A stretch of DNA of 64,000 nt, taken from an uncultured SAR116 cluster alpha proteobacterium. GTDB lineage: Bacteria; Pseudomonadota; Alphaproteobacteria; Puniceispirillales; Marisalimonadaceae. Below, in pieces: positions 42,029 to 53,019 of this stretch; within the stretch, counting starts at the first letter, position 1; every line of letters begins with the position of its first letter. The stretch spans positions 49,543 through 113,542 of the forward strand of contig CACMTN010000004.1 in NCBI GenBank assembly GCA_902616615.1, written 5' to 3'. The notes under the pieces were generated by a model. It ran no database searches and was not told the DNA's origin. It worked only from the letters and a program-made list of their open reading frames with translations. A program made the translations under genes and the position numbers.

Positions 42029-42424
42029 TCAACTACAGACACTTTCTAAAAGTTTTCCACTTACTGATTTAGGAGGAGGATAATTCCATTCTGGGTTTTT
42101 GGGATTTATAACGTCACCAATCCCCCCACCCATAGGTTCACTATGAAAGGAAAAACTCAAAAACTTAAACCGAAATAATTTACAATCACCTTGTTTATAA
42201 TATTTGCTAGAAAAACGCCCGTTTCTAGTTGGTTTCAAATAATTAGTCAAACCCCAAAAATAAACATAACCATCAACTTTTCTTATTTGTTCAAAATCTA
42301 TGAAGAAGATATCTCCACTATTCATACTGTCACCACCTTTAACCACTTCTGTCCATTTAGCAAAACTAGTGGATAAGAACATTACGGTGAATATGAATGT
42401 GAATATGGTGAGTAGAGATTTCAT
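42029..42424 (-). CDS. Small secreted protein, possibly surface-adhesin protein E-like
   Basis: Signal peptide MKSLLTIFTFIFTVMFLSTSFA; FFIDFEQIRKVDGYVYFWGLTNYL and C-terminal cysteine pattern. Confidence 0.6.
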   Translation of the reverse strand: MKSLLTIFTFIFTVMFLSTSFAKWTEVVKGGDSMNSGDIFFIDFEQIRKVDGYVYFWGLTNYLKPTRNGRFSSKYYKQGDCKLFRFKFLSFSFHSEPMGGGIGDVINPKNPEWNYPPPKSVSGKLLESVCS

Positions 42425-42466
42425 AATTTAAATGTATCAATAATAAATAATTTTGAAAGCAGAATT

Positions 42467-42497
42467 GTTACCAAGTAGTTACCAAGTGCTTGGTAAC
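42467..42497. repeat. GTTACCAAGT tandem plus inverted copy (palindrome 42478-42497)
   Basis: GTTACCAAGTAGTTACCAAGTGCTTGGTAAC; another ACTTGGTAAC at 42583-42592. Confidence 0.9.
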
Positions 42498-42691
42498 AAA
42501 ATAAAGTACTTTACCCTTTACCATGCTTCAAATGATATTCAAATATATCATTCTTCTCAATCGCCTACCTAGTTGGTAGCAAACTTGGTAACTATAAAAA
42601 TTAAGTCATTGTTTTTATTGAATATTATTTTTGAGTTTTTCACTTTTGAAAAAGTTAAGTTATTGATTTTATTGACTTTTATTTTTTAAAA

Positions 42692-44254
42692 TTATTCCCA
42701 TTCTATGGTTCCAGGAGGTTTAGAAGTTATATCATAAGTAACTCTGTTGATGCCTTTAACATTATTAATTATTGCTGTTGCAGTTTCACTTAAAAATTCA
42801 TGTGTAAACGGATAATAATCTGCAGTCATGCCATCTAATGATGTAACGGCCCTTAATGCACATACATAATCATATGTTCTTGTATCACCCATCACTCCAA
42901 CAGTTTTAACTGGTAAAATTACTGTAAATGCTTGCCATATTTTATTGTATAGTCCATGTTTTTTTATTTGTTGGATATAAATTGAGTCTGCATTTCTTAA
43001 AATATTTAATTTTTCATCCGTAATTTCACCTGGACATCTTATTGCTAAGCCTGGCCCAGGAAAAGGATGTCTCTCTAAAAAATCATTTGGTATGCCAAGT
43101 TCTTTTCCCAAAAGCCTGACTTCATCTTTGAATAATTCTCTGAGGGGTTCAATTAAATCTAAGTTCATTTTTTTTGGTAACCCTCCGACATTATGATGTG
43201 ATTTTATAGTTGCAGACGGACCTCCAGAAAAACTTACACTTTCTATAACATCAGGGTATAGCGTTCCTTGAGCAAGAAAGTTAACATCACCAATCTCTAA
43301 AGCATGTTTTTCAAATATCTGAATAAATAACTTACCAATTATTTTACGCTTTTTTTCTGGATTTTTTATTCCCTTTAAGTTTGATAGGAAAAGATTCTTT
43401 TCATTTACCTCTATTAAATTTAATTCATAGTGTTTTTTATATAAGTTTAAAATCTTTTCGCTTTCATTTTTTCTCATTAAACCATTATTTACGTAAATAC
43501 ACGTTAATTGATTACCAATAGCTTTATTTATAAGTATTGCTGTTACTGAACTATCTACGCCACCAGATAATGCACAAATTACTTTATTATTTCCTACTTT
43601 CTTTTTGATTTCTTCTACAGATTGATGGAGAAAAGATTGCATACTCCAATTGAAAGAAAAATTTGATAATTTAAGAAAATTCTTGATTAACACTTTGCCA
43701 TTTAATGTATGAATAACCTCTGGATGAAACTGAACTCCATAAAAATGTTTTTTTTCATTTCCAATAATTGCAAAAGGTGCATTTTCAGAAATACCGTATA
43801 CCTCAAAATCTCTAGGTATTGTTGCTACATGATCACCGTGAGACATCCAAACTTCTTCTTTCCCTTCATTTAAAAACAAACCTTTGAGAAATTTAATATC
43901 TTTACTTTTGTTATTTATATTTACAAGAGATTTTCCAAATTCTGATGTACCAGACCCAGATATAACTGATCCGCCTAGCATTTGCATCATTATTTGTTGT
44001 CCATAACAAATTCCCAAAATAGGAACACCTAAATCGTAAATAGTTAAGGGCGGCTTAGGAGCGTTATCATTAAAAACACTTGCTGGCCCTCCAGAGAGAA
44101 TAATTGCTTTAGGATTAAATTTTTGTAAAAAATCATCATCTACCTTATTAAAAGGATGTATTTCACAATAAACATTTAACTCCCTTAAACGTCTTGCGAT
44201 TAACTGAGTGACTTGGCTACCAAAATCAATAATTAAAACAATTTCGTTTTCCAT
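42692..44254 (-). CDS. guaA: GMP synthase (glutamine-hydrolysing)
   Basis: [50 protein letters not shown]; ends GTIEWE. Confidence 0.98.
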   Translation of the reverse strand: MENEIVLIIDFGSQVTQLIARRLRELNVYCEIHPFNKVDDDFLQKFNPKAIILSGGPASVFNDNAPKPPLTIYDLGVPILGICYGQQIMMQMLGGSVISGSGTSEFGKSLVNINNKSKDIKFLKGLFLNEGKEEVWMSHGDHVATIPRDFEVYGISENAPFAIIGNEKKHFYGVQFHPEVIHTLNGKVLIKNFLKLSNFSFNWSMQSFLHQSVEEIKKKVGNNKVICALSGGVDSSVTAILINKAIGNQLTCIYVNNGLMRKNESEKILNLYKKHYELNLIEVNEKNLFLSNLKGIKNPEKKRKIIGKLFIQIFEKHALEIGDVNFLAQGTLYPDVIESVSFSGGPSATIKSHHNVGGLPKKMNLDLIEPLRELFKDEVRLLGKELGIPNDFLERHPFPGPGLAIRCPGEITDEKLNILRNADSIYIQQIKKHGLYNKIWQAFTVILPVKTVGVMGDTRTYDYVCALRAVTSLDGMTADYYPFTHEFLSETATAIINNVKGINRVTYDITSKPPGTIEWE

Positions 44255-44284
44255 TAAGTAACTTTCTCTTCTTAAATTATTATT

Positions 44285-45615
44285 CTATCTTTTTTTTTGA
44301 AACATTGAGATAAAAAAACCATCCATTTTATGTATAGCAGGATTAATAGTTATACTTTTATTACCACTATCAAATGGATATTGAAAAGTATTAGTTAAAG
44401 ATAAATTATCATTCCACATGTTACTCATATCAATTTCAGAAAAATCACTATTTACTGATATTTTAAATTTTTCAATTTGATCAACTCCCTCTTCAGGTAA
44501 AATTGAACAAGTTACATATGCTAACTTACCTCCTCTTGCAACCATAGTTGATCCTTTTAATAATAACTCAGATTGAATATTAATTAATTCTGTTAATTTT
44601 TTTTTATTGAAATTAAATCTTGAGTCTGGACTTCTTGCCCAAGTTCCAATACCAGAGCATGGAGCATCTATAAGAACTAAGTCAAATTTTTTTTCTAAAC
44701 CTTTTGTACTCCAGTTTAAATCAACCAAACGTGTTTCAACATTATGAACTCCTGCTCTCTTAAAACGTAATCTTGCCTGATTTAATCTTTTTTGATTTAT
44801 ATCTAAAGATAAAATCCTTCCTTGATTTTTCATTATATCTGCCAAAATAAGAGATTTACCACCAGCACCAGCACATATGTCAGCAACTTGCATTCCTGGT
44901 TTTGCACCCAGTATCAATGCTGACAATTGAGATGCTTCACCTTGAATTTCTATATTACCAGACTTAAAGAGTTTATTTCCATTTATGGGAAATCGTTTAA
45001 GAAGTCTTATACCTTGCGGAGAATATTTACTAATTTTGGAAGGCACATTAATTTCTTTTAATGAATTCAAAATGTCATCTCTAGTTTTATTTTTTAGTGT
45101 ATTGACTCGGAGATCAACAAAAGCTTCTTCGTTTAGAGATAAAGCAACATTTTTCCAATCAAGTTTAAAATTTCTCTTTACACTCTCTAGTATAAATTCT
45201 GGCAGTTCATAGAACACACTTTCAGGCATATCGTTATCGATAAATTTTTTGAAATTTAGATTTTGTAAAAGACGTAAATCATTATCTTTAAAATTTTTGT
45301 TAAACTTATTATTTAAGAATAAAATTTCTTTAATTTTTGGAAAATCATTTTTGTAATCAATATTTAAAAAAAATAATTCTAAAATTATTTGTCTCTCAAA
45401 AGTTATTTTAAGATTATGATTTTTTAAATGCCAATTAATCTTATTACGATGTTTAATTATGTTCCAAAAACAACTGGATATAAATTTCCTATCTTTAGAT
45501 CCTATATTTTTATTAGATCTGAAATAATTTTGAATTAATTTACTAGCAATTTTAGATCCATAATTAAAAGACTTTAATAGCTCTAACACACACGAAAGTC
45601 TATCATAATCCAACA

Positions 45616-45616
<1 letters not shown>
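44285..45616 (-). CDS. rsmB: RsmB-like 16S rRNA m5C methyltransferase (NusB + Fmu domains)
   Basis: VADICAGAGGKSLILADIM, DAPCSGIGTWARSPDSRF, YVTCSILPEEG. Confidence 0.9.
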
Positions 45617-47073
<1,457 letters not shown>

Positions 47074-47158
47074 TTATACTCGGAACTGGATTTAAAATTT
47101 ATATCATAAGTTTTATATAAGCACTGTGTTAAATTTTGCAAAGTTTAATTCTTTTAAT

Positions 47159-47857
47159 TTATTTTCCTTTAAAACCTAAAGCAATAATATATCCTTCAAC
47201 TGATTCTTTTCGGCTTGCATCAGGTTTGACATGATGTACTTTGGAAAAGTTTTTTTGAATTAAATTTAAGGCTTCCTTTTCTGTTCCTCCTTTAAAACAT
47301 TTAGCTAAAAAAACTCCATTACTATTCAAATTTTCAATTGAAAAGTCTAAAGCAATTTCTAAAAGATGAGTGGTTCTTATATGGTCTGTTTGTCTATGAC
47401 CTGTTGTATTTGCAGCCATATCAGACAAAACAACATCTGGCTTCTGTCCTAGTAATTTTATTAAATGATCGCCAACTGTTTTGTCATTGATATCTCCAAT
47501 TATAGATTTACATCCGGCTATATCATCTGTTTTTAAAATATCTACACCAATAACTTTTTCATTGCCTGTAATTGAAGAAACTTTTTCAGATGCTATTTGT
47601 AACCATCCACCTGGTGCACATCCTAAGTCAATTACTGACAGTCCAGGAAGTAAAAAATTAAATTTATCATTTATTTGTAAAAGTTTAAAAGCAGCTCTTG
47701 ATTTATATCCTCTTTTTTGTGTCTCTAAGACATATGGATCATTAAGCTGTCGACCTATCCACCTAGTACTAGAAGGTTTTCTTTTTTTATTTTTTTTTAT
47801 TTTGTTTAATAATCCCCTGGAACTTCCAAATGAACCAGAATTATTTTTATTAGTCAT
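47159..47857 (-). CDS. rlmE: 23S rRNA (uridine-2'-O-)-methyltransferase (start taken at MTNKNNSG)
   Basis: RAAFKLLQINDKFNFLLPGLSVIDLGCAPGGWLQIASEKV, VLSDMAANTTGHRQTDH. Confidence 0.94.
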   Translation of the reverse strand: MTNKNNSGSFGSSRGLLNKIKKNKKRKPSSTRWIGRQLNDPYVLETQKRGYKSRAAFKLLQINDKFNFLLPGLSVIDLGCAPGGWLQIASEKVSSITGNEKVIGVDILKTDDIAGCKSIIGDINDKTVGDHLIKLLGQKPDVVLSDMAANTTGHRQTDHIRTTHLLEIALDFSIENLNSNGVFLAKCFKGGTEKEALNLIQKNFSKVHHVKPDASRKESVEGYIIALGFKGK

Positions 47858-48218
47858 TATGAATATCTTTTGTAGATTTAAAAAAACAGCTTTTTGCTCC
47901 TGTATGACAAGCAGCACCAGTTTGCTCTATCAAAGCAAGCATTGTGTCGTTATCACAATCTAATCTAAGTTCATGAAGTTTTTGAAAATGCCCACTAGTT
48001 TCACCTTTTTGCCAAAGCTTTTGCCTTGAACGAGAGAAGTAATACATATCTTTCGTATCAATTGTTTTTTTTAAAGCCTCTTCGTTCATCCAAGCCATCA
48101 TTAAAATAACACCAGTATGAACGCACTGAGATATTACAGGTACCAAACCATCATTGTTGAAGTTTATATCTGAAATTTGAAACTTTTCAGTACTTGAAAT
48201 TGTGTAATTATTCATCAT
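47850..48218 (-). CDS. hisI: Phosphoribosyl-AMP cyclohydrolase
   Basis: MMAWMNEEALKKTIDTKDMYYFSRSRQKLWQKGETSGHFQ, DCDNDTMLALIEQTGAACHTG. Confidence 0.96.
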   Translation of the reverse strand: MMNNYTISSTEKFQISDINFNNDGLVPVISQCVHTGVILMMAWMNEEALKKTIDTKDMYYFSRSRQKLWQKGETSGHFQKLHELRLDCDNDTMLALIEQTGAACHTGAKSCFFKSTKDIHND

Positions 48219-51200
48219 CTATATCCTTCTTTTAAACTTTTAATAAAATTTGATAAATCATTACTTATTCCCATCATTGAAGGGACTATAATCAGCACAA
48301 GTAAAGCAGTGACACCAAGACCAAAAACAATTGTAGCAGCCATAGGTATTAAGAATTGTGCTTGAAGAGATTTTTCAAACATTAGCGCTGACAATCCACC
48401 AATAGTCGTTAAAGAAGTTAGTAAAACGGGTCTAAGTCTATCCACCACACCTGAAATTATTGCTTCGTTGATAATATTTTGATCATTTAAACTATTTTCA
48501 GTGTCTTTAAGCAAATCATCAAATCTTCTTTCTATAGTAGATACTAAAATAATTGAGTTATTTACTACTATACCTGCTAAGGCTAGAAGAGCGAACATAG
48601 ACAAAATTGACATTGTTAAACCTAATATATAATGACCTAAAACCGCTCCAATAAAAGCAAACGGTATCATTATCATTATTGTTAATGGTCTTGACCACGA
48701 TTTAAAAACCCATGCTAATATAAAATAGATTAACATTAGTCCAACAATTGATCCAATTTTCATATCAGCAAAAGTTTCTTTCTGCTCTAAATCTTTGCCA
48801 TCAAACCTATAATTCAAATTATATTTCTTAGCAATTTCAGGCAATCCGTTCTGCAAAAGGAACTGTCTAGCTTGAGAAGTATTCATAAGTTGAGGAAATA
48901 GATCACCTGAAATTGTAACTTCACGAAAACCATTTTTTCTATTAATTGAAGCAAATGGTATCTCTTCACTTATTGTTATTATTTCTTCAAGTTTAAAACT
49001 AGTACCAATATTAGTTATAATCCTTAAATCATTAATCATATCAGTTTGTTTTTCGTTTTTTATTAATTTCAAGCGAACTGTAACTTCTTCATCAGCCTTG
49101 GGAAACTCAGATATAACAACTCCATTAATAGCAGACCTAACCTGTTCCCCTATTTCTGAAATTGACAAACCTAAAGATTGTCCTTTGTTATTTAGGCTTA
49201 ATATCCTCTCCTGCACACCAAATTCAAGATTGTCACTTAATGATGTTACCCCAGGAATTGTTCTAGCAATTTCAATTAACTCATCAGATGCTTTCTTCAG
49301 GTTTTCTAATTTTTCTCCTTGAAATCTTACATCAAGATCTCTCCCAGGAGGACCTCCACTTGGTGCTCTAATTGTTAACTTATCTAGTCCAGCAACTGAT
49401 TCAATATTATCTTTCCATGCCTTAATAAATTCTTTTGTTCTAACTTTTCTTTTATCCGCAGTTTTTAATTCAACAACCATAGATCCAAGTAAGTCACTTC
49501 CAATAGGACTTGGCCCAGCATCATTTGAAAAAGAAGTCCTATCTCCGATTGTGGACATTTTAAATTTTACCAAATTTTTAGAATACGAAAACTGTTTTGA
49601 TGTTTTTTCTAAACCAATTTCAATATTATTAAGCATTTCCAAGGTATTAGTTTTTTTGGTTCCAGAATGCATTTTAAAGTTTGCAATTATAATATCTGCT
49701 TCTGGAGTTGGAAAGAAGCTAAAAAGCACTCTTCCACCTGACATCATTCCCACTGATACTATAAACATACCAATAGCAACCATGAATGTTACATATCTAT
49801 AATTAAACGTTAATTTAACAAATTTTTTAAACAAGCACTCTTGGAAATAGATAAATTTATTATCAAACCATGATCTAAATTTACCTGGTAAGTTATTTTT
49901 ATTATCAAAGTGAGCTAGATGAGCCGGTAAAACTAAAAAACACTCAATTAAGCTAGCAACTAAAACAGCGCAAACCACCCAAGGGATAGCAGCAATTATT
50001 TCACCAATAACACCTTTGACCATAAATAGAGGGATAAATGCAGCAACTGTCGTGAGCATTGCTGAAATTACCGGCATTGACATCCTTGATGCAGCTACTA
50101 CAGGAGCTTGTGAACTATCAAGTTTTCTTTTAGTTTTCAAATATGAGGTGTGTTCACCTACAACAATAGCGTCATCGACTACTATGCCAAGAGCCATTAT
50201 TAAACCAAATAATGATATCATATTTATTGATTGCCCAGTTAATAACATAACTGCAAATGTAGCTAGAAATGCAATTGGAATACCTAATGCAACCCAAATT
50301 GCAGTATTACGACTTAAGAATAGGAAAAGTACAGCTAAAACTATACAAAGACCACTTAACCCATTTTTGACTAGTAAAGAAATCCTTTCTTGAATAAGTT
50401 CAGCAGCTGTGTTGTAAGTTTCAATTTTTATATTTTTACTAAGTAAACTTTGAGAACTAGAAATTACGTTTTCTACATTTTTTGAAACCTCTATGGCATC
50501 ACTTGTTTTACTTCTTCTAACCCACAGCTCCACTGCAGGTTTTCCATCTACAAATTTTAAAATACTACCTTTTTCAATACTATAAGTTATCTTTGCTAAG
50601 TCTTCGAGTAAAACTCTGCCACCAGAGCTAGAGCTTTTTAATTCTAATTTGTTAAATGCATCTACTAGTTTTTTTTCGCCTTCTGTTCTAACTCTTAATG
50701 AACCATCAGCGTAACTGCCACCAGAAACATCTTGGGTTTCAGATTTAATTAAATTAGCAATTTGATTAAAAGATAATTTAAGTTTTGCTGTTTCTAATTG
50801 TGGGATTTCTATTAAAATTTCTTCTTTAGGAAGACCTAATATGTCAACTTTATCAACACCTGAATTTAAAAGTAACTCTTTTAGATTTTTTGACTTTATC
50901 CTCAGTTCTGATAATGAAACTTTTCCAGACAGTACAATTCTAGTTACTGTGTCAAAAAATTCTCCAACAATAATTCTAGGCTTTTTGGACTTTTCAGGAA
51001 AATTTATTCTTGATACAGCCGTTTCAATATCTGTTCTTCCTTTCTGCATGTCATAACCGTATTGAAACTCAATTTGTGTACGACCAAGGCCCTCAACAGA
51101 TTTGGACGATACCTTTTTAACACCAGAAATTGGTCTCAGTTCTGGCTCCAATAGTTGGATAATATTTTTGTCAATTTCTTCAGCTGTGGCACCTGGCCAA

Positions 51201-51367
51201 TCAATCGTTACAGCTACAACTTCAATATCAAAATCAGGAAAAAATTGTTTGTTAAGTTTACCTATAGATAACAAACCTATAATTATCATTAATAACATGA
51301 TAATGTTTGCAGATGTTCGGTGTTCTACAAAAAATTTTAAAAAACTTGACTCTTTAAACCTTACCAA
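48215..51367 (-). CDS. RND (AcrB/MexB-type) efflux transporter, 1050 aa
   Basis: GLIMALGIVVDDAIVVGE, LTMSILSMFALLALAGIVVNNSIILV, LRPVLLTSLTTIGGLSALM. Confidence 0.94.
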   Translation of the reverse strand: MVRFKESSFLKFFVEHRTSANIIMLLMIIIGLLSIGKLNKQFFPDFDIEVVAVTIDWPGATAEEIDKNIIQLLEPELRPISGVKKVSSKSVEGLGRTQIEFQYGYDMQKGRTDIETAVSRINFPEKSKKPRIIVGEFFDTVTRIVLSGKVSLSELRIKSKNLKELLLNSGVDKVDILGLPKEEILIEIPQLETAKLKLSFNQIANLIKSETQDVSGGSYADGSLRVRTEGEKKLVDAFNKLELKSSSSGGRVLLEDLAKITYSIEKGSILKFVDGKPAVELWVRRSKTSDAIEVSKNVENVISSSQSLLSKNIKIETYNTAAELIQERISLLVKNGLSGLCIVLAVLFLFLSRNTAIWVALGIPIAFLATFAVMLLTGQSINMISLFGLIMALGIVVDDAIVVGEHTSYLKTKRKLDSSQAPVVAASRMSMPVISAMLTTVAAFIPLFMVKGVIGEIIAAIPWVVCAVLVASLIECFLVLPAHLAHFDNKNNLPGKFRSWFDNKFIYFQECLFKKFVKLTFNYRYVTFMVAIGMFIVSVGMMSGGRVLFSFFPTPEADIIIANFKMHSGTKKTNTLEMLNNIEIGLEKTSKQFSYSKNLVKFKMSTIGDRTSFSNDAGPSPIGSDLLGSMVVELKTADKRKVRTKEFIKAWKDNIESVAGLDKLTIRAPSGGPPGRDLDVRFQGEKLENLKKASDELIEIARTIPGVTSLSDNLEFGVQERILSLNNKGQSLGLSISEIGEQVRSAINGVVISEFPKADEEVTVRLKLIKNEKQTDMINDLRIITNIGTSFKLEEIITISEEIPFASINRKNGFREVTISGDLFPQLMNTSQARQFLLQNGLPEIAKKYNLNYRFDGKDLEQKETFADMKIGSIVGLMLIYFILAWVFKSWSRPLTIMIMIPFAFIGAVLGHYILGLTMSILSMFALLALAGIVVNNSIILVSTIERRFDDLLKDTENSLNDQNIINEAIISGVVDRLRPVLLTSLTTIGGLSALMFEKSLQAQFLIPMAATIVFGLGVTALLVLIIVPSMMGISNDLSNFIKSLKEGYR

Positions 51368-51397
51368 AACTCTATCCTAATTAGAAAATACTTTAAT

Positions 51398-52522
51398 TTA
51401 ATTTAATATTTTTATTTTTTGATTATTGAGATTTTCTGGAATTCTTGTAGTAATGATATAATCATTTTCAGACAAATTTCCATCAACTAAAATATATCCA
51501 GATCCTTTGTAAATAAGTTTTATTTTTTTTGGCTTAGCAATACCGTTTTCAACAATATAAACTTTATCAGTATACAAAGATGACTCTGGTAGCTTAAAAA
51601 CATTTTTAAAGTCACCAACAGGATAGTCTACCCTTACAAATGTACCTAAAGGGATATAATTTTCTCTTTTTTCAAATTTATCAATTCTAGCAAATAACTT
51701 TCCACCACCCTCTTCTTCATTTGTTTTTCCGTCTGATCTTTCAATTATTCCTTTCATGGTTTTCAAAGATGTAGTTCCACCTTTCCATAAAACATCAATT
51801 GATTTTCCGATTAGATCATTTGAATTAGAATAGATTTTTGAAGGCACAACAAACTCGACTTCTAAATTTTCAGTAGAAAATATATTAGCTATTTTTTCAT
51901 TACTATTTAAAAATTGACCTTGATTTATTTTAACATTAAACAATCGACCATTAAAGTGAGATTTCAAGACAGTGTCTGACAAGTCTTCTTTTGCCCTCTC
52001 TAACATAGTCTTTGCTCTAATATAATCAGATCTATTTTTTGAAAGAAGAATTAATTCGTTATCATATTTATTTTGAGAAACAACATTGTTTTTTAACATT
52101 GTTTTATATCTATTTACCTGTCTTTTTCGAATACCAAGTTGTTCAGCTAATTCTTTTGTCTCTGATGTAAGTTTTTCAATTTCTAGTAAGAATCTTCTTT
52201 GGTCTAGTTTTGCTAATATCTCTCCGTTAGTGACATAGGATCCATTGAGAAGTTTATCCGAGATAAAATTAACTCTACCTGACACTCCAAATCGAAGATC
52301 TCCACTTCTTGATGATATTATTTTACCATAGGCGTCTGAAGTTGGAGAATAATTATTTCTTTTTGGACTAATAACATTTACGTAAAAGGTTTTTTCTTCT
52401 ACTGTTAATGGCTTTGCTTCGGGTCTAGTTGAGACTAAGTATTTATATAAAAATATACTTATTCCTAAAACTAAGAAAAACATAATTATTTTAAAATTAA
52501 ATATTTTAAATAACACTTTCAT
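51398..52522 (-). CDS. RND efflux membrane fusion protein (HlyD/AcrA type)
   Basis: Lipoyl/hairpin architecture GYVTNGEILAKLDQRRF-like (SYVTNGEILAKLDQRRFLLEIEKL), upstream of the RND gene. Confidence 0.87.
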   Translation of the reverse strand: MKVLFKIFNFKIIMFFLVLGISIFLYKYLVSTRPEAKPLTVEEKTFYVNVISPKRNNYSPTSDAYGKIISSRSGDLRFGVSGRVNFISDKLLNGSYVTNGEILAKLDQRRFLLEIEKLTSETKELAEQLGIRKRQVNRYKTMLKNNVVSQNKYDNELILLSKNRSDYIRAKTMLERAKEDLSDTVLKSHFNGRLFNVKINQGQFLNSNEKIANIFSTENLEVEFVVPSKIYSNSNDLIGKSIDVLWKGGTTSLKTMKGIIERSDGKTNEEEGGGKLFARIDKFEKRENYIPLGTFVRVDYPVGDFKNVFKLPESSLYTDKVYIVENGIAKPKKIKLIYKGSGYILVDGNLSENDYIITTRIPENLNNQKIKILN

Positions 52523-52586
52523 TTTCCTAATTGATATTCAATGGTTAGATAAATTTAAACAAATTTTTAATCATTTACATTATAAG

Positions 52587-53006
52587 TTAATATAATCCTA
52601 ATTTTATTAATTCAGAATTTACCTCATCTGGTATTTCTTCGCTTCCATCGTCATTGGTATTTAAATCAGGTGGAATATCATCATCCATGTAATATCTCCA
52701 TCCCTGAAATGGTCTCATTGGTGTTGGTATTACTTTTATCAAATCTTTATCTAATTTTATTTCACAACCTTTACTACCATCACTCCTAATTACTGATGTT
52801 ATATCCAAAATTTTTTGTCTTACCAAAACGTTTCTTTGGATAATCCAATACATTGAGCCTGTTTTGATAAGATCTGCTTTTTGTTTAGGCATGTTTCTTG
52901 TTGAATGTAGAATAGCACCATAGTTTTCAAACAACATCTGTTGCCTTATTTTTAATCTTTCGATTGTTTTTATTCCAACTGCAATTTTTTTTAAATTATA
53001 CGACAC
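52587..53006 (-). CDS. DUF1489-family protein
   Basis: HSTRNMPKQKADLIKTGSMYWIIQRNVLVRQKILDI ... PTPMRPFQGWRYYMDDDIPPDL. Confidence 0.8.
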   Translation of the reverse strand: MSYNLKKIAVGIKTIERLKIRQQMLFENYGAILHSTRNMPKQKADLIKTGSMYWIIQRNVLVRQKILDITSVIRSDGSKGCEIKLDKDLIKVIPTPMRPFQGWRYYMDDDIPPDLNTNDDGSEEIPDEVNSELIKLGLY

Positions 53007-53019
53007 TGATTTGATCCAA

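Larger units (their letters stand above)
41908..42691. mobile_element. Putative minimal/relic genomic island inserted at the guaA 3' end
   Basis: Direct repeat TTATTCCCA(C/T)TC at 41908-41919 and 42692-42703 (guaA stop and last codons); six ACTTGGTAAC-type decamers inside; no integrase ORF. Confidence 0.5.

Noticed and set aside
41757-42691. Insertion sequence or transposon at the guaA-end region
   Set aside because: No transposase or integrase ORF; evidence only supports an att-bounded relic or non-autonomous element.
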